Shown: positions 6,706-15,211 of the stretch, one piece after another | Layout of the letters: each line of letters opens with the position of its first letter | How positions within the stretch are numbered: position 1 is the stretch's first letter | From: a gamma proteobacterium symbiont of Stewartia floridana | GTDB lineage: Bacteria > Pseudomonadota > Gammaproteobacteria > Chromatiales > Chromatiaceae | DNA length: 64,000 nt | Direction of reading: 5' to 3' | Assembly: GCA_003676145.1 (NCBI GenBank) | Contig: NAUB01000026.1 | Span: forward strand, 1-64,000 | The notes under the pieces: generated by a model | What the model was told of the DNA's origin: nothing | Database searches by the model: none | Seen by the model: only the letters and a program-made list of their open reading frames with translations | Program-made: the position numbers and the translations under genes

Positions 6706-7568
6706 TTCTTTTTACCTCGCAGATACATGCGGAAGGCGATCGAGATGCTGTTCATGATCAGCACCATGGCAATCAGTACCAGCGCCACACCAAAGGGCAG
6801 CTCTTCCGGTACGCCAGGCACCTGGGTTGCCACTACGAACAGATGCAGCGACATCGCCATGGTCTGATCGAATACGCCCTGAGGCAGGAATGGCAGGAAG
6901 AATGCCGCACCGGTAAACATGATCGGTGCGGTCTCGCCGGCGGTGCGGGAGACTTCGAGAATCACACCGGTCAATATGCCGCTGATCGCATTCGGCAGCA
7001 CAATCCGTCGAATGGTCTGCCATCGGGTCGCACCCATATTCCAACAGGCTTCACGAAACGCCTGTGGCACCGCTCTCAGTGACTCACGGGTTGATACGAT
7101 GACGATCGGCAGGGTCATGATGGCCAGAGTCAGACTGGCCGCCAGTATGCTGGTGCCAAAGCCGAAGAAGATGACAAAGGCGCCGACCCCGAAGAGTGCG
7201 TGAACAATGGACGGAACACCGGCCAGATTGATGATCGCCAACTGGATGAGGCGGGTAAACCAGTTGTCGCCGGCATACTCATTCAGATAGATGGCTGCGG
7301 CTACACCCAAGGGCACGGAGGCGAGCAGGGCAACTGCCACGATCCATACGGTACCCAGCAGGGCGGGAAAGATACCGCCGGCGGTCATCCCATCGGTGGG
7401 ATTGGTAAACAGGAAGTCGATTGAGATGACACCGCCGCCTTTGGAAACCAGGGTGAACAGAATAATCGCCACCGGCACGATCAGCAGTACGGTCATCATA
7501 AGAAAAAGCATGCGAAACAGGCCTTGTACCCGTTTGTTTCTGGCATTCAGATCGGATTCTGCAAACAT
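6699..7568 (-). CDS. pstA: Phosphate ABC transporter permease PstA
   Basis: Inner-membrane permease half of the phosphate importer, 289 residues, with a cytoplasmic N-terminus and about six membrane helices. The binding-protein-dependent permease signature (EACWNMGATRWQTIRRIVLP), which contacts the ATPase, is at about residues 173-192. It lies 5 bases after pstC and overlaps the next gene by 7 bases, consistent with one coupled operon. Confidence 0.95.
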   Translation of the reverse strand: MFAESDLNARNKRVQGLFRMLFLMMTVLLIVPVAIILFTLVSKGGGVISIDFLFTNPTDGMTAGGIFPALLGTVWIVAVALLASVPLGVAAAIYLNEYAGDNWFTRLIQLAIINLAGVPSIVHALFGVGAFVIFFGFGTSILAASLTLAIMTLPIVIVSTRESLRAVPQAFREACWNMGATRWQTIRRIVLPNAISGILTGVILEVSRTAGETAPIMFTGAAFFLPFLPQGVFDQTMAMSLHLFVVATQVPGVPEELPFGVALVLIAMVLIMNSISIAFRMYLRGKKKW

Positions 7569-7573
7569 CTGCC

Positions 7574-8506
7574 TTACCCCTTACGGATGCCACGGACAAT
7601 CAGGTCCGCAGTCAGGTTGATCAGAAAAGTAATGATGAAGAGGAAGATGCCGATGGTGAACAGCGCCTGATAGTGAGGCGAGCCCACAGCGGTTTCACCC
7701 AGTTCTGCGGCGATGGTGGCGGTCAATGCCCTTACCGGGTCGAACAGACTGCCCGGAATGTTTACTGCATGACCTGTGGCCATCAGGACTGCCATCGTCT
7801 CACCGAAACCACGGCCGACACCAAGCAGTACCGCACCCAGCAAGCCGTTTTTCGCAGCTGGCAGCACAGTTTTGAAGATCACCTGCCAGCGGGTTGCGCC
7901 GAGGGCTTCGGCGGCTTCCCGGTAACGGTCAGGAACTGCTTTCAGTGCATCCTCCGCGATCGATGTCATGATCGGTGCCGCCATCAGTCCGAGGATGACG
8001 CCGGCATTCAATACATTCAGGCCGACCGGTACATCGAACAGATCGATGATCAGCGGGTTCATGATCGACAGGCCGATGAATCCCCAGACGACAGATGGGA
8101 TGGCGGCCAACAGCTCAACCAGTACCTTGAGTGTCTCGCGGACTTTACCGGTGGCGAACTCACCGATATAGATCGCTGCACCAAGAGAGAAGGGGATGGC
8201 GACGATCATTGCCAGACCGGTGACACTGGCGGTACCGGCAATCAGTGCCAGGATACCGTACTCCGGTGCATCTTCGTCAGAGGGCTCCCAGAAAGGTGAG
8301 AGGAAAAACTCCTTGAAGGTGAAATCCTCAAACAGAAATCCAAGTCCCTCCATGGTAATGAAGACGAAGATACCGATAATAAAGATGATGGCGGAGATGC
8401 CGGCAAAAAAGACGATAAGTTGAACAACCTTATCGATGTACCAATCCAGGTCCCGACGGTCGAAGTCCGCGGTGCTGGCTAACTTCGTTGAGCTGGCTTC
8501 GGGCAT
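7574..8506 (-). CDS. pstC: Phosphate ABC transporter permease PstC
   Basis: Partner permease of PstA, about 310 residues, with about six membrane helices and the ATPase-contact loop EAAEALGATRWQVIFKTVLP. I chose the ATG at 8506, one base after the phoU stop, because GGGGAGGG lies about 9 bases before it. The ATG at 8524 would put that ribosome site inside the gene and overlap phoU by 17 bases. The periplasmic loop after helix 1 (about residues 65-80) is short. It acts in the inner membrane to form the phosphate channel. Confidence 0.94.
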   Translation of the reverse strand: MPEASSTKLASTADFDRRDLDWYIDKVVQLIVFFAGISAIIFIIGIFVFITMEGLGFLFEDFTFKEFFLSPFWEPSDEDAPEYGILALIAGTASVTGLAMIVAIPFSLGAAIYIGEFATGKVRETLKVLVELLAAIPSVVWGFIGLSIMNPLIIDLFDVPVGLNVLNAGVILGLMAAPIMTSIAEDALKAVPDRYREAAEALGATRWQVIFKTVLPAAKNGLLGAVLLGVGRGFGETMAVLMATGHAVNIPGSLFDPVRALTATIAAELGETAVGSPHYQALFTIGIFLFIITFLINLTADLIVRGIRKG

Positions 8507-8507
8507 C

Positions 8508-9581
8508 TCAGGCACCCTCCCCACGAAGCAGCTCCATCAAATCCTTAATTAATACGGCAAGCTGGTGGTAGAGATGATCAAAATCATGACTATCCTCATC
8601 ATGGGGAATTTCACCAAGCTCCCACTCCAGTGCAGAGGTGTGGAATGGAAGTTTCGGTAGATAGGTTTCAATATTGCCTTGCAGACAGACGACTACATGC
8701 TGCTCTGAGATCTCTTTTTCAGTCAACTGGTCGAGGCTGTTTATGTTGGCCTGGCTGTAGTCAATGCCTTTGCTCTGCAGAAAGGTGGCAAGATTGCTGT
8801 TGATCTCGGCAGCTGCAACACTGCCTGCGCTACGATATCTGCCCACATCCGGGTGGTTGCGACGGGCAATTGCTTCGGCCAGTTGGGAGTGGCAGCTGTT
8901 GTCCTCATCGACAAACAGGATGTTGAATACTTTCGGTTTCTTCTGCTCACCGGTGACGGCAAATATCGTATCCTCACAGAGGTTCTTTGACTGGTCAGCG
9001 ATACGTTTGAGTTGGGTAAAGACGACGAAGATCGCCAGCACTTCAGCAACCCGCTGTCGATCGTCATTGGCCATCATCTCGGTATATACGACGTCCAGAT
9101 TGTGTTCCAGTTCATCCCCCATGAGCATGGTGCTTTTTGCCAGTTCCGCATTCAACTCGGTGAATGCCTTGACCGACTGTTTCAGCATCAGCATGGTTTC
9201 ACCCGCAACCCGGTCCAGTTCTCTGCCGAGATTGCCACTGGGTGGTTCGGAGAGCTGCGCGGACTCGCGCGCGATGGTGACTGCATAGTCACCAATACGC
9301 TCCAATTCAATGTTGGCGCGGATCACCGATGAGAGCAGACGCAGATGGCCGCCGCTGGGGATATGAATCGCAAAAAATCGGTGACAGATCCGATCGATCT
9401 CCCGCATACATCGATTGATCGGGTTGTCATTCAATACCGTGGTAAAGGCAAGTTTTCGATTGCCGGTCTGTAAGGCGTAAACCGAGTTCTTAACAGCCTC
9501 CTGAACCTGGGCCCCCATTTTGGCGACTCGTTCGTGTAGATCATTGAGGTCTCGTTCTAATCGTTCTTCAAGATGGGACAT
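8508..9581 (-). CDS. phoU: PhoU fused to a degenerate LMW phosphatase/ArsC-like domain
   Basis: Residues 1-205 are the PhoU helical bundles with the metal-binding ERIGDYA and LKRIADQSKN repeats; PhoU restrains Pst and Pho signalling. Residues 217-350 look like a low-molecular-weight tyrosine phosphatase/arsenate reductase fold (FNILFVDEDNSCHSQLAEAI). The catalytic CxxNSCRS loop reads DEDNSCHS (225-232), so the nucleophilic Cys is Asp and the Arg is His. The domain is probably non-catalytic and may bind an anion or partner. At 357 residues it is about 120 longer than normal PhoU. It sits between pstS and pstC, an unusual place: in enterics phoU ends the operon. Confidence 0.9.
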   Translation of the reverse strand: MSHLEERLERDLNDLHERVAKMGAQVQEAVKNSVYALQTGNRKLAFTTVLNDNPINRCMREIDRICHRFFAIHIPSGGHLRLLSSVIRANIELERIGDYAVTIARESAQLSEPPSGNLGRELDRVAGETMLMLKQSVKAFTELNAELAKSTMLMGDELEHNLDVVYTEMMANDDRQRVAEVLAIFVVFTQLKRIADQSKNLCEDTIFAVTGEQKKPKVFNILFVDEDNSCHSQLAEAIARRNHPDVGRYRSAGSVAAAEINSNLATFLQSKGIDYSQANINSLDQLTEKEISEQHVVVCLQGNIETYLPKLPFHTSALEWELGEIPHDEDSHDFDHLYHQLAVLIKDLMELLRGEGA

Positions 9582-9632
9582 TGATGAATGCTCCGTGGTA
9601 GACCGTTTATTATCTTGTTTATGCCGTACATG

Positions 9633-9682
9633 CCGGATTGGTTGGTCTGATCGCTAGGCAATCAGGCCACCAACCAATCCGG
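9633..9682. promoter_or_regulatory. Long hairpin between pstS and phoU
   Basis: ccggattggttggt (9633-9646) and accaaccaatccgg (9669-9682) form a perfect 14-base-pair stem; ctgat/atcag (9647-9651, 9661-9665) extends it. There is no T-run after it on the transcribed (-) strand. It is more likely an RNA processing or stabilising element that lets pstS mRNA outlast the downstream message than a full terminator. Confidence 0.7.
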
Positions 9683-9706
9683 ATTTTGCTGAGTCGGATC
9701 TGAGAA

Positions 9707-10591
9707 TCAGTTACAACTCACATCTCTGGTCGGGGCGTAGCCTTTATTCTTCAGGATACACTGGCCCACATCACTCTTTACCCAGTCCATGTACTTTTTG
9801 ATTTCTCCTGCTGGTTCACCATTGGTGTACATCAGCAGGGGACGGGCAATCGGGTAGCTGCGATCGCTAGCGGTTGAAACGCTGGGATTGACACAGGCTT
9901 CACCCGCCTGCTTGGAGATACAGGCCATCTTGATATGATCCGTTGCATAGGCCAGACCGCTGTAGCCGATGGCGCATGGGGTCTTCTCTACCAGGTCGAC
10001 CACATCTTTAGAGCCGTGCATGTCGAGGGTGCCCTGGCGGAACTTGCCTTTTTTACCGAGTACAGCCTTCTTGAAATAGGCGTAGGTACCGGAGTTGTTC
10101 TGGCGACTGACAACCACAATTTCATCACTCTTACAGCCCGGTACACTCAGCCCGAGATCGGACCACTTGGTGGCCTTACCGCCACGGGCAAATACCGCTT
10201 TCAATTGGTCGTAACTGAGCTCGGTAGCCGGATTGTTGCTGTGTATGAAGACAGCCAGGGCATCGTAGCCGACCACATGCTCTACCGGCTTCTGTCCTTT
10301 CTTCTCAGCCATTTTGATCTCTTTCGATTTCATCTTTCGGCTGGCGTTGGCAATATCGACAGTGCCGTTGATCATCGCGGCAATACCGGTGCCCGATCCT
10401 CCACCGGATACGGCAATCGCCACATTGGCATCGACTTTTCCATACTCTTCAGCCCACGCCTGGGCGACATTCACGAGCGTATCTGAACCTTTGTTCTGAA
10501 CAACAGTGCGATCAGCGGCATTGACGGCTTGAGCAGAGGTCAATAAGAGAGCGGCTGCCATAGGTAGGGCAGTGGATCTTAGAATCTTCAT
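9707..10591 (-). CDS. pstS: Phosphate-binding periplasmic protein PstS
   Basis: Exported phosphate-binding protein of the Pst importer. The mature part starts with a PBP-like fold (NKGSDTLVNVAQAW) and includes the phosphate-contact segment VSGGGSGTGIAAMINGTVDI and the SRQNNSGTYAYFK loop. I set the start at the ATG 10591 (MKILRSTALPM), preceded by GAGGGGA, which gives a 294-residue precursor with a clear signal peptide cut near VNAA. The longer frame to 10660 would hide the signal peptide. First gene of the operon; two Pho boxes lie about 140-190 bases upstream. Confidence 0.94.
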   Translation of the reverse strand: MKILRSTALPMAAALLLTSAQAVNAADRTVVQNKGSDTLVNVAQAWAEEYGKVDANVAIAVSGGGSGTGIAAMINGTVDIANASRKMKSKEIKMAEKKGQKPVEHVVGYDALAVFIHSNNPATELSYDQLKAVFARGGKATKWSDLGLSVPGCKSDEIVVVSRQNNSGTYAYFKKAVLGKKGKFRQGTLDMHGSKDVVDLVEKTPCAIGYSGLAYATDHIKMACISKQAGEACVNPSVSTASDRSYPIARPLLMYTNGEPAGEIKKYMDWVKSDVGQCILKNKGYAPTRDVSCN

Positions 10592-10733
10592 GTTTCCCCT
10601 CAGACGGTTGGTTTGTTTATTCAAATACGAGCTTTTTAAGAAAGCCTCTTTGTCTTTCACTGTAACGGTTGTCTGTCAGGACAGGACCCTCTTTGAATTC
10701 CCTATAGGAGAGGGTGCGACTGTGATAACTGAT

Positions 10734-10784
10734 ATTACAGATAGATTACAATCATATGCTAGAAATATTACAGCTGTATGACAG
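10734..10784 (-). promoter_or_regulatory. Two tandem Pho boxes upstream of pstS
   Basis: On the - strand the proximal part reads CTGTCAT-ACAG-CTGTAAT (10784-10767), an excellent PhoB site with two 7-base repeats 4 apart. A second copy TTGTAAT-CTAT-CTGTAAT lies at 10751-10734. Their starts are 33 bases apart, three helical turns, so both would be on one face of the DNA. This predicts PhoB-P activation of the pst operon; phoB/phoR are not in the window. Confidence 0.85.
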
Positions 10785-10936
10785 TAGTGAAATAAATTGA
10801 GAGAAAAAGATAATGATAACAATATCAAGTGAATTATGGATAATTAATATAAATATATGATATATATTGGTAATATATAAGTTTTCTATTCTTGTATTAT
10901 CTAGTAATTTACTCTGTATTTACATTCGGAGCGACT

Positions 10937-11355
10937 ATGTCAGTAGAGCTTGTTCCATCGAGGCTCGCACAGGTTGCCAGAGAGCGAATCTGGAGCGACC
11001 TGGTTACTGAAACGATATCTACAAGATCATGAAGGCATCGATGATACGCTGCATGATGAAATATTTGGAAGTCATGGTCGGTTACAGCATTGGCAGGCGA
11101 AGCTGCACCTGCTTCAATGTTTAAGTCACTCTACAATAGCCAAGTCGAACAAGAAGAAGTTAGAGCTTTTTTTGAGAGCGTGCTTAACGAGCAGTAATAA
11201 ATTTGTCGGGGCCTGGTCCTATAACGGATTTTACGAACTGGCACTTCAGCATCCTCAATATCAGCAAGAGACCAAAGTTTTTTGAAATGACCATGCTGGA
11301 TGAAGCTCCATCAGTCAAAGCTAGAATCAGAAACATCATGAAGCGGGGCTTTTAG
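10937..11355 (+). pseudogene. Broken, N-truncated copy of the HEAT-like gene at 13118
   Basis: The translation (SGATWLLKRYLQDH.. through HPQYQQETK) is closely similar to residues 46 to about 147 of the intact protein at 13118-13624. The N-terminal 45 or so residues are missing or scrambled. Near the 3' end a frameshift in a T6 run (about 11279-11284) puts the last 25 residues (EMTMLDEAPSVKARIRNIMK) in another frame. Both breaks mark it as a decayed duplicate. About 1.8 kb of decayed sequence, including a transposase relic, lies between the two copies. Confidence 0.8.
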
Positions 11356-11523
11356 GCTTCAATAAACTGTCGTTTGATATGATTTGATCATTTAAATACT
11401 AAGGGATAATCTCGTTTCTTAGGCCATTTTCTGTGCTAAACAGACTTGAATGGTGCTTACTCAAACCTGATTCGGTGGGGCATGGTCCCACCCTACACAC
11501 GGTCACTTCATTCAATCTATCCT

Positions 11524-12054
11524 TTAATCCATCCATTGTGGAAGTTCAAGCCCCATGGTCTCCAGTATCGAACGATAGACATTAGTCCAGGCCCCTGGCT
11601 CCAGTGCGTTGACATCGATTCGGTGTAATTGACCCGACTGAATAGCCTGATCGAGGTATGTAGATACGTCCATTTGTTTCTCTTTAAGAGTAAAAACCAC
11701 GGTTTCCCTGATCTTTTCCGCAATCTGGGCTGCGATTTCCGGAGGACCAACGATAAGTACACCCTGTTTGGAGGCTTCCAGGGCTGCGTTGAAGTCCTCT
11801 TGCATGATGCCAACGATGCTGCCGCCGAATTTTGTATGAGAGAGTACCTTATTACTGGCATTAGCCAGATGAAAACTTGAAAGTGATGTGCGACGATAGT
11901 TGGCGTCCGTAATGGGTCGGCTCGTGGTGAACCAGGTCGGCCGAACAAATCCCTCTTTCACCAATAAACGACGTGGTGCGCTGCGACTACCGGTCCATAC
12001 ACTACCGGTAATACAAATGATTTTTTTAGTGTTTGGGATCTGCATACTTACCAT
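11524..12054 (-). CDS. Guanylate-kinase-like protein with a degenerate P-loop
   Basis: The 176-residue protein has the guanylate kinase layout: an N-terminal nucleotide strand, a TTSRPITDANYR segment resembling the GMP-binding TTRxPRxxExxxxxY, and a later QGVLIVGPPEIAAQIAEKI strand-helix. The P-loop, however, reads GSVWTGSRSAP rather than GxSGxGKSS: the Lys is lost. So phosphoryl transfer is doubtful. It could be a regulatory or decaying relative; the housekeeping gmk would be elsewhere. It stands alone between two decayed loci, reading opposite to both. The family call is moderate and the function unknown. Confidence 0.55.
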   Translation of the reverse strand: MVSMQIPNTKKIICITGSVWTGSRSAPRRLLVKEGFVRPTWFTTSRPITDANYRRTSLSSFHLANASNKVLSHTKFGGSIVGIMQEDFNAALEASKQGVLIVGPPEIAAQIAEKIRETVVFTLKEKQMDVSTYLDQAIQSGQLHRIDVNALEPGAWTNVYRSILETMGLELPQWMD

Positions 12055-12365
12055 TTTTTAATTTAAGTGTTTATATTGGTGTTATAGACAAACCGTCATT
12101 CTCATGTAAAGCCTGCCCTCAACAGGGTTGTTTCTGACAACACATCCATGGTCGCGAACGATCGTAAAGTTCAGATCAATCCTTTGAATGATAGTTCAGA
12201 TCGCACGTCAGTGTGATCAGATTACGTCACATCATTAAATCGAATATATAATTGAGCGGAATTCGGTTGGTTAATAGGATTTTTCCATGTTGAATCACTG
12301 CTGTCCCATTAACATAAGAATTAGGAGGCTTGGGTTTTTCGCATTTTGATACAATGAACGCGCAA
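12055..12365. other. Gene-free stretch
   Basis: I see no ORF with family resemblance, no RNA gene and no strong repeat here. It is AT-rich with many stop codons in all frames. It may contain the promoter of the guanylate-kinase-like gene. Confidence 0.5.
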
Positions 12366-12834
12366 ACAAATCATTGGCAAAACAGCATCATTTTGTCAGA
12401 GCCCTGCGTAAAAGCTCACGGTGGTCTCAGTTTGTGGCAATGATGAAGGGACAAATTTCTGGCAGAAACAGCCTTCGGGATATGATTGATAATCTGGGGG
12501 CGCAGGCGCATCGTTTTTATTAGCCTGGTAGCAGCAACCTGTCACACTCAAGTTTGTGCAGAATCAATATAGACAAGCCCTATACACTTTACGAGGCCTT
12601 GTTGGGAGAGTTAATTTTCCGTTGTCAGTACAACGCGCAAGTCATGGCTTTCGTTTCAGTAATCCACTTTATTCACTCGATGCCGGCACGATTGATTTGC
12701 GCCTGTCGGTATTTTCATGGGCGGAAGTTTGCACGACCAAGGCAGTCGTAAAACTGCATGTCGGTTTAAACCATGGCGGACATCTGCCGGCGTGTGTTGC
12801 GATCATCGAAGGCAATCAGCTGGCTTTGTTGTAA
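12366..12834 (+). pseudogene. IS4-family transposase relic
   Basis: Segments in two frames match the N-terminal half of IS4-type transposases with a DUF4372 start: FVRALRKSSRWSQFVAMM, SGRNSLRDMIDNLGAQAHRF, then a stop (TAG at 12521-12523), then SLCRINIDKPYTLYEALLGE. After a shift near 12630 comes GFRFSNPLYSLDAGTIDLRL, with the first catalytic Asp, and KAVVKLHVGLNHGGHLPA. The protein stops at 12834, before the remaining catalytic residues. No terminal inverted repeats were identified. This is a dead fragment that may have mediated the rearrangement around the HEAT-like copies. Confidence 0.85.
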
Positions 12835-13117
12835 AAGCTAACGGGACAAAAGTAAAGTAAATTATGAAATAATAGTTATATAACATTGTTATTAATAAGA
12901 AAAATACCTTCAATTGTTGATTTGAATGGCAATGGTTCTACGCTATTATTCTATTCTCCCGTTGCTTGAAACTGAAGGTTTGATAACTAAATAATTGATA
13001 GTTTGAGCTGCTATTATGAAGTTGGAAACAAGACCGGCTTCAGCTTGGCCGGCAGGTGGAGATCGATGGCAACTCAAACTGAAAAACTGAGTCCCACACT
13101 GAGTTTGATAGGACATT

Positions 13118-13624
13118 ATGAGTATCAGAAAAGCGTTGCAAGAATGGAATGGTAAATCAGTTGATGAAATCGACAGACTATATGGCCTCTATCGAACTGA
13201 TGACGCTTTTATCAGTCTCATTCTCCCATTGTTCAAACAACCGGACTGTGAAGCCGGGGCGACCTGGTTGCTGAAACGATACCTGGAAGATCATAAGTGT
13301 ATCGATGATTCGTTTATGGATGAGGTTTTTGAAAGTCTTGCCAGTTTGAATCAATGGCAATCGAAGTTACACCTGCTTCAATGCTTAAGTTATTTCAAAA
13401 TATCGAAAACTAATAAGAAAAACCTGGAGTCGTTTTTAAGAGAGTGTTTAACCAGCGATAACAAATTTGTCAGAGCCTGGGCCTATAACGGATTTTATGA
13501 ATTGGCGATTCAGCACCCACAATACATGCAAGAGACGAAAACCTTTTTTGAAATGGCCATGAGGGATGAGGCTCCATCGGTTAAAGCCAGAATCAGAAAC
13601 ATCATGAAACAAGGTGCTTTCTAA
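13118..13624 (+). CDS. HEAT-like alpha-helical repeat protein
   Basis: The 168-residue protein is almost wholly helical. It has a repeated helix pair (GATWLLKRYLEDHKCIDDSF, WQSKLHLLQCLSYFKIS, KFVRAWAYNGFYELAIQHPQ) and a tail (EAPSVKARIRNIMKQGA) typical of HEAT/PBS-lyase-like repeats. Such proteins usually bind other proteins; no catalytic motif is visible. There is no signal peptide, so it is cytoplasmic. A broken copy lies at 10937-11355. It converges on cysC with a hairpin between. The exact role is unknown. Confidence 0.7.
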   Translation: MSIRKALQEWNGKSVDEIDRLYGLYRTDDAFISLILPLFKQPDCEAGATWLLKRYLEDHKCIDDSFMDEVFESLASLNQWQSKLHLLQCLSYFKISKTNKKNLESFLRECLTSDNKFVRAWAYNGFYELAIQHPQYMQETKTFFEMAMRDEAPSVKARIRNIMKQGAF

Positions 13625-13637
13625 AAAGCCAAGTTCC

Positions 13638-13657
13638 TTGGAGCGTCCTTGCTCCAA
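13638..13657. terminator. Hairpin between convergent genes
   Basis: ttggagc (13638-13644) and gctccaa (13651-13657) form a perfect 7-base-pair stem with a 6-base loop between the convergent HEAT-like gene and cysC. A T-run follows only at some distance on the - strand (the complement of aaaaa at 13623-13627). A bidirectional terminator is plausible but weak. Confidence 0.4.
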
Positions 13658-13671
13658 TTCACTCCTAAAAT

Positions 13672-14301
13672 TTATGCTCCGATTGCGACTGGTTCGTAAC
13701 CGGCATGTAGCGCGCCGATCTCATGTAAATAGGATAGAAGCTGGTTAACCGCCTCAGCGACACTGATCTGATCGGCTTGAAGATGAACCTCAGGTTTTTC
13801 AGGGACTTCGTAAGGACTGTCGATACCGGTAAACTGCTTTATTTCACCCCGTTTGGCTTTGGCGTATAGCCCTTTGGGGTCACGTGCCTGACAAACCTCA
13901 AGATTGGCATCCACATAGACTTCAATGAACTGTCCCTCCGGAAGAATTTCCCTGACCAGCCGGCGATCATCCCTAAAGGGTGAGATGAATGCTGCGATTG
14001 TGATCAGCCCCGCATCCGCCATCAGTTTGGCTACTTCACCTACCCGGCGGATGTTCTCCTGGCGGTCGTTGTCACTGAAACCGAGATCATTGCACAGGCC
14101 ATGGCGTACATTGTCACCATCAAGCAGATAGGTGTGATAACCCTGGCCGGTCAGAATCTGCTCCAGGGCGCCGGCGATGGTCGATTTGCCGGATGCACTC
14201 AGACCGGTAAACCAGATCACCAGAGGTCGCTGGGATTTCTGATCAGATCGGGTTTGCTGGTCCACCGGGTGTGAGTGCCAGACGATGTTACTGTTGCTCA
14301 T
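13672..14301 (-). CDS. cysC: Adenylylsulfate kinase
   Basis: Phosphorylates adenylylsulfate to PAPS in assimilatory sulfate reduction. The 209-residue protein has the P-loop GLSASGKST near residue 34, the substrate motif [18 protein letters not shown], the FISPFRDDR loop and the lid segment [20 protein letters not shown], all as in CysC. Only the kinase is present, with no fused ATP sulfurylase. It reads in the same direction as cysH, cysI and cysJ, separated from cysH by about 190 bases without a gene. ATP sulfurylase (cysDN or sat) is not in the window. Confidence 0.95.
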   Translation of the reverse strand: MSNSNIVWHSHPVDQQTRSDQKSQRPLVIWFTGLSASGKSTIAGALEQILTGQGYHTYLLDGDNVRHGLCNDLGFSDNDRQENIRRVGEVAKLMADAGLITIAAFISPFRDDRRLVREILPEGQFIEVYVDANLEVCQARDPKGLYAKAKRGEIKQFTGIDSPYEVPEKPEVHLQADQISVAEAVNQLLSYLHEIGALHAGYEPVAIGA

Positions 14302-14488
14302 TGGGTCTTCTCCATTAGTTTCTATTCATAGATTTGGAATCTCTGGTCGATCCTTCAATAGAGTCGATACCGGGTTTTACAGTTGATCTCACAGGATCCC
14401 GGCATTCACCAATTGATGCGGAACGGTTCAGAGAGTCCTTGTTTGTTAAGTTGTCCGATTGCGCTGGTGGTTTGATGGCGTTAACGAA

Positions 14489-15211
14489 TTACTCGTGAAT
14501 ACCACACTCCCGTTTCAAGCCGAAAAACCGGCTCTCTTCCTCCTGCATACCAAGCTTCATTGGCTGGCTGGTGTGGGTATCGCCGACGGAGGCGTATCCC
14601 TGTTCCCACAGGGGGTGGTATGGCAGATCATATTTCCGCAAATAGCGATGGACGTCGCGGTTATGCCAATCGATGACCGGATGGACTTTGAAGCGACCAT
14701 CCTGAATCCGTACCACCGGTAGGGAGGATCTGCTGCTCGATTGTTGGCGGCGTAATCCGGCAAACCAACTCCCAACATCCAGATTTTTCAATGCGCGTTG
14801 CAAAGGTTCCACTTTATTGATCCGGTTGTAGTGTTCGATGCCTGAAAGACCCTGTTCCCAAAGACGACCATAACGATGCTCCTGCCAGGCCGGTGAATGA
14901 ATCGGGCGGTAGATTTGCAGGTTTAACTTGAGCCGTTCTGTCAGTTGATCGATGAAGCCGTAGGTCTCCGCAAAGAGATAACCGGTATCCACCAGAACCA
15001 CTGGAATATCCGCTTGAATCTCTGTGACCATATGCAGCATCAGCGCCGACTGTATGCCGAAACTTGAGGTCAGCACATGATTGCCCGGCAGGTAATTCAA
15101 GGCCCATTCCAGGCGGCTCTCAGCGGTTCGCTTTTCGAGTTGACGGTTGAGGTGTTGCAGATATTTCTCATCAACCATTTCCGGGGCGGTAATCGAGTCA
15201 AGGTGTGTCAT
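14489..15211 (-). CDS. cysH: Phosphoadenylylsulfate (PAPS) reductase
   Basis: Reduces PAPS to sulfite using thioredoxin or glutaredoxin. The 240-residue protein has the PP-motif region [18 protein letters not shown] and the C-terminal catalytic tail KRECGIHE. The cysteine pairs (CCxxRKxxP and CxxC) that mark the 4Fe-4S APS reductases are absent, so this is the E. coli-type PAPS enzyme. That agrees with cysC beside it. The gene slightly overlaps the end of cysI (about 14 bases), so the two are probably coupled. Confidence 0.93.
   Translation of the reverse strand: MTHLDSITAPEMVDEKYLQHLNRQLEKRTAESRLEWALNYLPGNHVLTSSFGIQSALMLHMVTEIQADIPVVLVDTGYLFAETYGFIDQLTERLKLNLQIYRPIHSPAWQEHRYGRLWEQGLSGIEHYNRINKVEPLQRALKNLDVGSWFAGLRRQQSSSRSSLPVVRIQDGRFKVHPVIDWHNRDVHRYLRKYDLPYHPLWEQGYASVGDTHTSQPMKLGMQEEESRFFGLKRECGIHE

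Noticed and set aside
7673-8299. 208-residue + strand frame opposite pstC
   Set aside because: A shadow of the GC-rich pstC coding strand, rich in Arg, Asp and Gln; pstC itself is certain.
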